Below are positions 25,789 to 29,913 of a stretch of DNA of 29,913 nucleotides, one piece after another. A program made the translations under genes and the position numbers. Below the pieces are notes generated by a model. That model did no database searches, had not been told where the DNA came from, and saw only the letters and a program-made list of their open reading frames with translations. How positions within the stretch are numbered: position 1 is the first letter of the stretch; each line of letters starts with the position of its first letter. This DNA comes from a virus: the IMG/VR virus record IMGVR_UViG_3300008267_000241, positions 1 to 29,913 of that record, one strand, 5' to 3'.

Positions 25789-27159
25789 TTATACTGTTTG
25801 TTGTTTCTTTCTGTCTAGAATTTCACGAATTCTATCTCTATTTTTCTGTTCCTTGTTTTCTTCAAACCCGAGCATTGTCATTGAACTTTCTGTATCAATT
25901 AAAAGTAATTCATTGTCAAATTTACAGTTCTCGAAGATTACTCCATCCTTACCTATACGGGACTTTGTAATTGCAATTGTTGCAAGTTTAAGTTCTTTTT
26001 GTTGTAAAGTTTTTGCCACCGATATGATAACGTGACCTACTTGAGCTTTCTTAATTGAACCTCCCATTTGGTCTGTTGTTACAACTTCAGATGAAATTGA
26101 ACTTCTGTTACCTTGTGTTGCCGTCCAACCAGCTATGTTTAGTTCGTGACACATCGCTTCAAATGCTCTCATTACTGAACCCTCACTCTTCCATTCGTCA
26201 TCCATCATCTTCTCAGGTGTTACACAATCAATGTAATCCAAGATAATAACATCAATCTTAATCCCATCGGCAATCATCTTTCTGATTTGGTTTTTTATTT
26301 GACCCATAGTCAAAGTATCTGATGGAAGTTTTTTAAGAATAAGTTTGTTCTTCATCTTATCTTGAACTTCGGTTACTTTTTTCATAACCTCTTCTTTGTG
26401 TTCTCCAAGAAGGTCAGGAGCGATTCCAGTCCAAAGGGTAAAGTGTTTTCTTTGAATAATCTTTGGGTTGTCCTCAAAGAATATCTGTAACACATTAAAT
26501 CCCATATTAAAAGCGTGGTTAGCAAACTTTGTTGTTAAACTTGTCTTACCTACACCTGTGGGTGCTAATATAACTCCAATTTCACCTTTTGCAAGACCAC
26601 CCTTCAAAAGATTATCTATACCTGGTATTCCAATTGGAATTGGGTGTCTATAATCTTCTTCTAGTACTTGGTCCAAGTTCTCAAATACATCGCCAGTATC
26701 CTTCTCTATGACACCAACCTGAAGAGCCTCTCGAACCATCTCTTCAAGGGTGTCATAGTTTTCAAATTCTCCTCCGTCAATAATCTTTTGAGCCTTTGTC
26801 ATTACCTTCTGAAGCTCTTGTTGCTTACAGAATTTAAGTGCCTTTTCTTGAACAAACAATACCCCTTCGTCAGATACAATCTTAATGTCATTAATTGTGT
26901 CAAGTACAATCTTTAACATCAATTCTTGAGTAATCTCTGACTTTACAATTTGGTGTAAAGTGTCATAAGTGGGAGTACAATCAAACTTTTTGTGGTACTC
27001 TTTAATCAATTGAACAATCAATTTGTAGTACTTATTTTCGAAGTACCCTGGCTCTAAAACTTCTAAAATAGAGTGAGCGAAATTCTTATCAGATATTATC
27101 TGATTGATAAGTTGTTGTTGAAATGTGTTTCCTAAGTAGTCAAAATTTTTGTCAGCCAT
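25789..27159 (-). CDS. 41: Replicative DNA helicase, DnaB family (gp41-like)
   Basis: A 456-residue hexameric helicase. Residues about 1-155 form an N-terminal helical domain (FQQQLINQIISDKNFAHSIL), followed by a linker and the RecA-like motor. Walker A is APTGVGKTS (199-207), with the GEIGVILAP strand in front. Walker B is VIILDYID with D308. A conserved glutamine lies in TQGNRSS (Q349), and ITKSRIGKDG (397-406) matches the Arg-containing motif 4 region of DnaB helicases. The pattern FFEDNPKIIQRKHF corresponds to the motif 1a region. The length is close to T4 gp41 (475). It unwinds the lagging-strand template 5' to 3' and would recruit a primase, which is not in this window. It is 25 bases after the 151-residue gene's start and next to nrdB, so DNA synthesis functions are grouped. 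Confidence 0.95.
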   Translation of the reverse strand: MADKNFDYLGNTFQQQLINQIISDKNFAHSILEVLEPGYFENKYYKLIVQLIKEYHKKFDCTPTYDTLHQIVKSEITQELMLKIVLDTINDIKIVSDEGVLFVQEKALKFCKQQELQKVMTKAQKIIDGGEFENYDTLEEMVREALQVGVIEKDTGDVFENLDQVLEEDYRHPIPIGIPGIDNLLKGGLAKGEIGVILAPTGVGKTSLTTKFANHAFNMGFNVLQIFFEDNPKIIQRKHFTLWTGIAPDLLGEHKEEVMKKVTEVQDKMKNKLILKKLPSDTLTMGQIKNQIRKMIADGIKIDVIILDYIDCVTPEKMMDDEWKSEGSVMRAFEAMCHELNIAGWTATQGNRSSISSEVVTTDQMGGSIKKAQVGHVIISVAKTLQQKELKLATIAITKSRIGKDGVIFENCKFDNELLLIDTESSMTMLGFEENKEQKNRDRIREILDRKKQQTV

Positions 27160-27184
27160 GTTAGTCTTTTATTATTAAATATTA

Positions 27185-27640
27185 CTAGACTAAGGAGTAA
27201 CCCATCATTTCGTGAGTTAAATTTTTGGTTGAGAAAACTTCGGTTAATGTGGACAAAATACCTTTTAAATACGGACGAATATCAACAGTATATCTTACTT
27301 TTGGTGGGTAAGGTTTAGCATCAAAAGTGTAGTGACACATAATGTTTCCATTATATTTCAAGTACAAATTAAACACCTCTGGACCATCTGTGAAAGATGT
27401 ATCAAGAACTTCAGGGTTCTCCATAATCTCATACTGATTGTCAGTCATGTAAGTAACCGTCTTCAGTTTCAAATGGCGTTTTAGTTGTTCTACAAACCCG
27501 TCCAAAACTTGCATCAAATCGGCGGAGTTTTTTGCCTTTGGGTTATAGTCCTTGACGTTAAAATAACGTTGTACAATAAAGTTGTCGTTTACCGTCATAA
27601 GGAATTCCAACTTTGTTAAATCTACATTCTGTTCTTTCAT
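27185..27640 (-). CDS. Unknown protein between exonuclease and helicase
   Basis: I do not recognise this 151-residue protein. It starts MKEQNVDLTKLEFLMTVNDN, has a helical centre (SADLMQVLDGFVEQLKRHLK) and beta-rich second half (EVFNLYLKYNGNIMCHYTFD, then KVRYTVDIRPYLKGILSTL). There is no Zn site, signal peptide or membrane segment. It begins 8 bases after the exonuclease stop and ends with TAG 25 bases before the helicase start. Placement between two replication genes suggests a replication accessory role such as helicase loading, but size and sequence do not let me match it to T4 gp59 or UvsY. Function is unassigned. Confidence 0.8.
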   Translation of the reverse strand: MKEQNVDLTKLEFLMTVNDNFIVQRYFNVKDYNPKAKNSADLMQVLDGFVEQLKRHLKLKTVTYMTDNQYEIMENPEVLDTSFTDGPEVFNLYLKYNGNIMCHYTFDAKPYPPKVRYTVDIRPYLKGILSTLTEVFSTKNLTHEMMGYSLV

Positions 27641-27648
27641 AAGAATTT

Positions 27649-28650
27649 TTACTTTGTTTTTTTACTTTTTTCTTTTCTTGTTAACTTTAAAAATGGTGTA
27701 ATAAAATATGTCCATGCGTCGTCCGTTTTCGGTAGGAACTTAAAAATCCCATCATCCACCATAAATTTGATTAGATTTTTATAACTCCTCCCATCTGTAT
27801 CCATGTTCTCAGAAAAGATAAGTTTCACTTGTTCAATCGCTTCTTCATTCAAAAGAGGGTTGGACAAATCCACAATCTTTTCATTAATCTCATAATACTC
27901 TTTTTCAAATATACCTGATTTTGTCTTACCAGTCAAAATATTTTTTAAAGTTTGGTTATCTTTTTGTTCTTTCAACAATTGTTCAGCCCTTTCAAGAATT
28001 TCTTGGTAGGTGACTTTTCTTTCCAAAACTTCGGGAAAAAATTTGACAAGTGTCTTCTCCCCAAGAGATTGAATCCCTTGTATATTATCTGATTTGTCAC
28101 CCATCATTATCTTCAATGTTAGAACATTTTCGTGAGGAAATTCAAAATCATTAAACTTGATTTTGTCTCCATTTTCATATGTTGTTCTAAGTGAAGGTGA
28201 ATAAAGTGAAACTTTTTCAGATATAAGCTGGGTTAAATCTTTGTCAGAAGAGAATATTAGTTTCTTTTCATTCTCAGATATTTTACAATACTCAGCCATA
28301 AGGTCATCAGCTTCAATTCCTTGGACTTCAATCTGTCGGACATACATTTCTTCCAAGTATTGTTTAACTCTGTTTTTTTGGTATAGATATGATAGATAGA
28401 TTGGTTCTTCAAAAGATAGTTTTCTATTCTGTTTGTAACTTGGATATAGAATTTCTCTTTTTGACCTTGAATCTTCTCCGTCCCAAAATACAATTACTTT
28501 GTCGAAGTTATGCTCGTCAATAAATTTTCTAAGAGTATTAATAAAGTGAAAAAGACCCCCAATATGGTTTCCATTGTGGAAATAATCTTTCACACCGTGG
28601 AAACCTATTTTGAATAGGTTGTTACCGTCAACAAGGAGAGTCTTTTTCAC
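27649..28650 (-). CDS. 5'-3' exonuclease, T4 RNase H-like, GTG start
   Basis: A 333-residue PIN/FEN-family nuclease, near the 305 of T4 RNase H, which removes RNA primers and flaps from Okazaki fragments. Metal-binding acidic residues are in place: D8 (LLVDGNNLF), D57 (VIVFWDGEDSRSKRE), E113, D115 and D116 (GIEADDLMAEY), D136 and D138 (FSSDKDLTQL), D185 and D188 (MMGDKSDNIQG). A helix-three-turn-helix follows (IQGIQSLGEKTLVKFF). The C-terminus is very basic (LTRKEKSKKTK), perhaps for DNA binding. The start is GTG at 28648-28650; the frame upstream reaches an in-frame TAA at 28669-28671, which is the uvsX stop, with no ATG between. The gene therefore lies in the same frame as uvsX, 18 bases after it. 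A strong inverted repeat lies within codons 10-17. Confidence 0.95.
   Translation of the reverse strand: MKKTLLVDGNNLFKIGFHGVKDYFHNGNHIGGLFHFINTLRKFIDEHNFDKVIVFWDGEDSRSKREILYPSYKQNRKLSFEEPIYLSYLYQKNRVKQYLEEMYVRQIEVQGIEADDLMAEYCKISENEKKLIFSSDKDLTQLISEKVSLYSPSLRTTYENGDKIKFNDFEFPHENVLTLKIMMGDKSDNIQGIQSLGEKTLVKFFPEVLERKVTYQEILERAEQLLKEQKDNQTLKNILTGKTKSGIFEKEYYEINEKIVDLSNPLLNEEAIEQVKLIFSENMDTDGRSYKNLIKFMVDDGIFKFLPKTDDAWTYFITPFLKLTRKEKSKKTK
28602..28620. repeat. 8-base inverted repeat near exonuclease start
   Basis: AACCTATT (28602-28609) and AATAGGTT (28613-28620) are perfect inverted copies around a 3-base loop, inside codons for NNLFKIG, about 30 bases after the GTG start. In mRNA it would make a small hairpin just inside the gene. 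It overlaps the conserved N-terminal motif, so it may be incidental. Confidence 0.5.
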
Positions 28651-28668
28651 AAGTACAAAGATAATGAA

Positions 28669-29658
28669 TTAATCTTCGCTTTCAATAACTTCTTCAGCTT
28701 CTTCAAGAATTATTTCACCAGTACCTGAAAGTATTGCGTTCCAGTACTGAGAATAATCCTTCTTATAATTTTCAAGTGCGTCTTTATCATCCGCAATATA
28801 TCCTTGTGGAGTTGCGATGATTTTTCCGTCTTTGTATCCAAGACCATTAATGTGGTTCTTCAATACAGAGATTTTAGTACGGATAGCGTAAGATACAGTT
28901 CGTCCATTTTTGGTTGCCGTAATGTGGTTAATACCAGCATTTTTCTGATTACCAAATAAGAACACAAGTGCCGATGCTAGCCATAGAGCCTCTCCACCTT
29001 TTGCTTTGATGGTTGGTTGCCCGAATGGATTATCAGGAAGTTCCACCCAAGGTTGGTTTACAACAACTAATGTGTTGTAATATGGGTAATCCTCTTTCTT
29101 TGACTTGGTAATACGAGCGTGAATACCCATACCAATTTTGTCAGCGAGAACTGAAGCATTATGTTGCTTTCCACCCTTACCATCAAAAGTCATCTTACAA
29201 GGGATTGAACCTACCGAGTCCCACAGGAAACAAAGAGAGTGAGGAATGTTTCCTTTCTCTTGTTCATCAAGGAGTGTATTAATATATTCAGTTACTTGTT
29301 CGATGTAGTCAAATGAGTCATTGAATATAAAATATCCGTCCCATTCTCCGTCAACCATTTTAGCTTCAAGTCCAAGTTCAACAGCATGGTCCCAAGACCA
29401 CTTCTTTTCAGTAATAATAAAAACTGGTAGGACTCCTTTCTTTTGAGCATCTACCGCTGTTTTAACCAAGGCAGTCGTTTTTGAAGAGTTCGAGTGACCG
29501 AGAAACATGTTAATATTCCCCATAGCAGGACCTGGAATGCCGCAGCTATTATGAAAAGCCTCACCGACCTCAAAAAACAAAGTATCCTTGTACTTAGTTT
29601 TGGTTGAGTACTTGTCTTTAATTGCATCTAACGAAAATTCTTTTTTCTTTAATGCCAT
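28669..29658 (-). CDS. uvsX: UvsX/RecA-like recombinase
   Basis: A 329-residue RecA-fold ATPase for strand exchange in recombination-dependent replication and repair. The Walker A region is GHSNSSKTT (residues 54-62), in which the usual Gly before Lys is Ser. T4 UvsX also departs from the consensus there (GPSKSFKS), so this supports a UvsX-type assignment over host RecA. E84 (PVFIITEKKW) lies where RecA has its catalytic Glu. Walker B is SLCFLWDSVGSI with D147. VVVNQPW (198-204) matches the Gln-bearing motif C, and KAKGGEALWLASALVFLF (218-235) matches the conserved RecA core motif. The C-terminus is acidic (EEAEEVIESED), as in several RecA-like proteins. It starts 2 bases after the stop of the small first gene and precedes the exonuclease. 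Confidence 0.93.
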   Translation of the reverse strand: MALKKKEFSLDAIKDKYSTKTKYKDTLFFEVGEAFHNSCGIPGPAMGNINMFLGHSNSSKTTALVKTAVDAQKKGVLPVFIITEKKWSWDHAVELGLEAKMVDGEWDGYFIFNDSFDYIEQVTEYINTLLDEQEKGNIPHSLCFLWDSVGSIPCKMTFDGKGGKQHNASVLADKIGMGIHARITKSKKEDYPYYNTLVVVNQPWVELPDNPFGQPTIKAKGGEALWLASALVFLFGNQKNAGINHITATKNGRTVSYAIRTKISVLKNHINGLGYKDGKIIATPQGYIADDKDALENYKKDYSQYWNAILSGTGEIILEEAEEVIESED

Positions 29659-29660
29659 AA

Positions 29661-29885
29661 TTAGTTGTATTTATAAAATTGTTGTAATGCTTCGCTTTTA
29701 TCTTTTGCGTTTGCAAGTTTTTCAACCATCTTGTCCATCTCTTCAAGATGTTGTGGATGTTCCCCAATACCAACAGGGTTGTTAAAATAGACCAAAAGTG
29801 TTGCCTCAGCTTCGTTCATCTCTGAAGCATATTTGCTCATAAGAGCCTCATAGAATTTTTGAGAAATTTTTTCTTGATTTGACAT
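29661..29885 (-). CDS. Small conserved hypothetical protein
   Basis: A 74-residue acidic, mostly helical protein. The central segment NNPVGIGEHPQHLEEMDKMV resembles a motif I recall from small hypothetical proteins of several T4-like phages, with function unknown. Helices flank it (KFYEALMSKYASEMNEAEA, then ANAKDKSEALQQFYK). The ATG at 29883-29885 is the first start after an in-frame TAA at 29889-29891 and has an A-run leader. It ends 2 bases before uvsX, so the two are probably co-translated. Confidence 0.8.
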   Translation of the reverse strand: MSNQEKISQKFYEALMSKYASEMNEAEATLLVYFNNPVGIGEHPQHLEEMDKMVEKLANAKDKSEALQQFYKYN

Positions 29886-29913
29886 TTTTTAATAAGATTA
29901 AAAACCGCCCCGT

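Noticed and set aside
29668-29675. TATAAATA on the minus strand 10 bases before uvsX
   Set aside because: It is fully inside codons for the end of the small upstream protein (Tyr-Lys-Tyr), uvsX is not expected to be a late gene, and such strings are frequent in this composition.
29900-29913. GC-rich patch at the right edge that could be half of a terminator
   Set aside because: Only one arm would be inside the window, so pairing cannot be assessed.
1-29913. Stop-codon reassignment (codes 4 or 15), as found in some Bacteroidota phages
   Set aside because: TAG ends the genes at 21701 and 27185, and TGA ends the giant gene at 12601, each closely followed by or overlapping the next start, so the standard code explains the window.

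Overview
The window is a contiguous piece of a tailed-phage genome with a contractile, T4-type tail. Every gene I can support lies on the minus strand, so transcription runs from high to low coordinates. Coding density is nearly complete: the largest gap between genes is 57 bases, several genes overlap, and no stretch over 300 bases lacks a gene. The DNA is AT-rich. I see no tRNA, rRNA, integrase, transposon, insertion sequence or CRISPR array. The standard bacterial code fits: TAA ends most genes, TAG ends two and TGA ends one.

Reading in the direction of transcription, the right part (29885 to 22364) is a replication, recombination and nucleotide module. It holds a small conserved hypothetical protein, a UvsX/RecA-like recombinase, a T4 RNase H-like 5'-3' exonuclease, a 151-residue unknown, a DnaB-family (gp41-like) replicative helicase, and both subunits of a class Ia ribonucleotide reductase (NrdB then NrdA). 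A hairpin with a GAAA tetraloop (22338-22359) follows nrdA and looks like a module-boundary terminator.

The left part (22324 to 1) is a baseplate and tail-fibre module. It starts with an unknown 207-residue protein, a gp25-family baseplate wedge/sheath initiator and a gp6-like (baseplate J) wedge protein. These are followed by a 2245-residue giant with a carboxypeptidase-regulatory-like domain and an internal hydrophobic segment. Three translationally overlapping unknown structural proteins come next, one with a PKD-like domain, then a 303-residue unknown and a 978-residue baseplate protein with a gpI-like core. The region ends with adhesion proteins: one with about seven SprB-like repeats, one with a Thr/Pro linker, and a fibre cut by the left window edge just where a repeat motif typical of S74/endosialidase-chaperone fibres begins.

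The host is probably a member of Bacteroidota, perhaps a flavobacterium-like aquatic bacterium. The evidence is SprB-like, PKD and CarboxypepD_reg-type domains, low GC, and A/T-rich leaders without Shine-Dalgarno sequences in front of most genes. This is an inference; the phage could also come from an uncultured relative known only from metagenomes. The least described parts are the 10 kb of baseplate genes between gp6 and the fibres, and the SprB-like and Thr/Pro-linker adhesins with their in-frame 18-base repeats.
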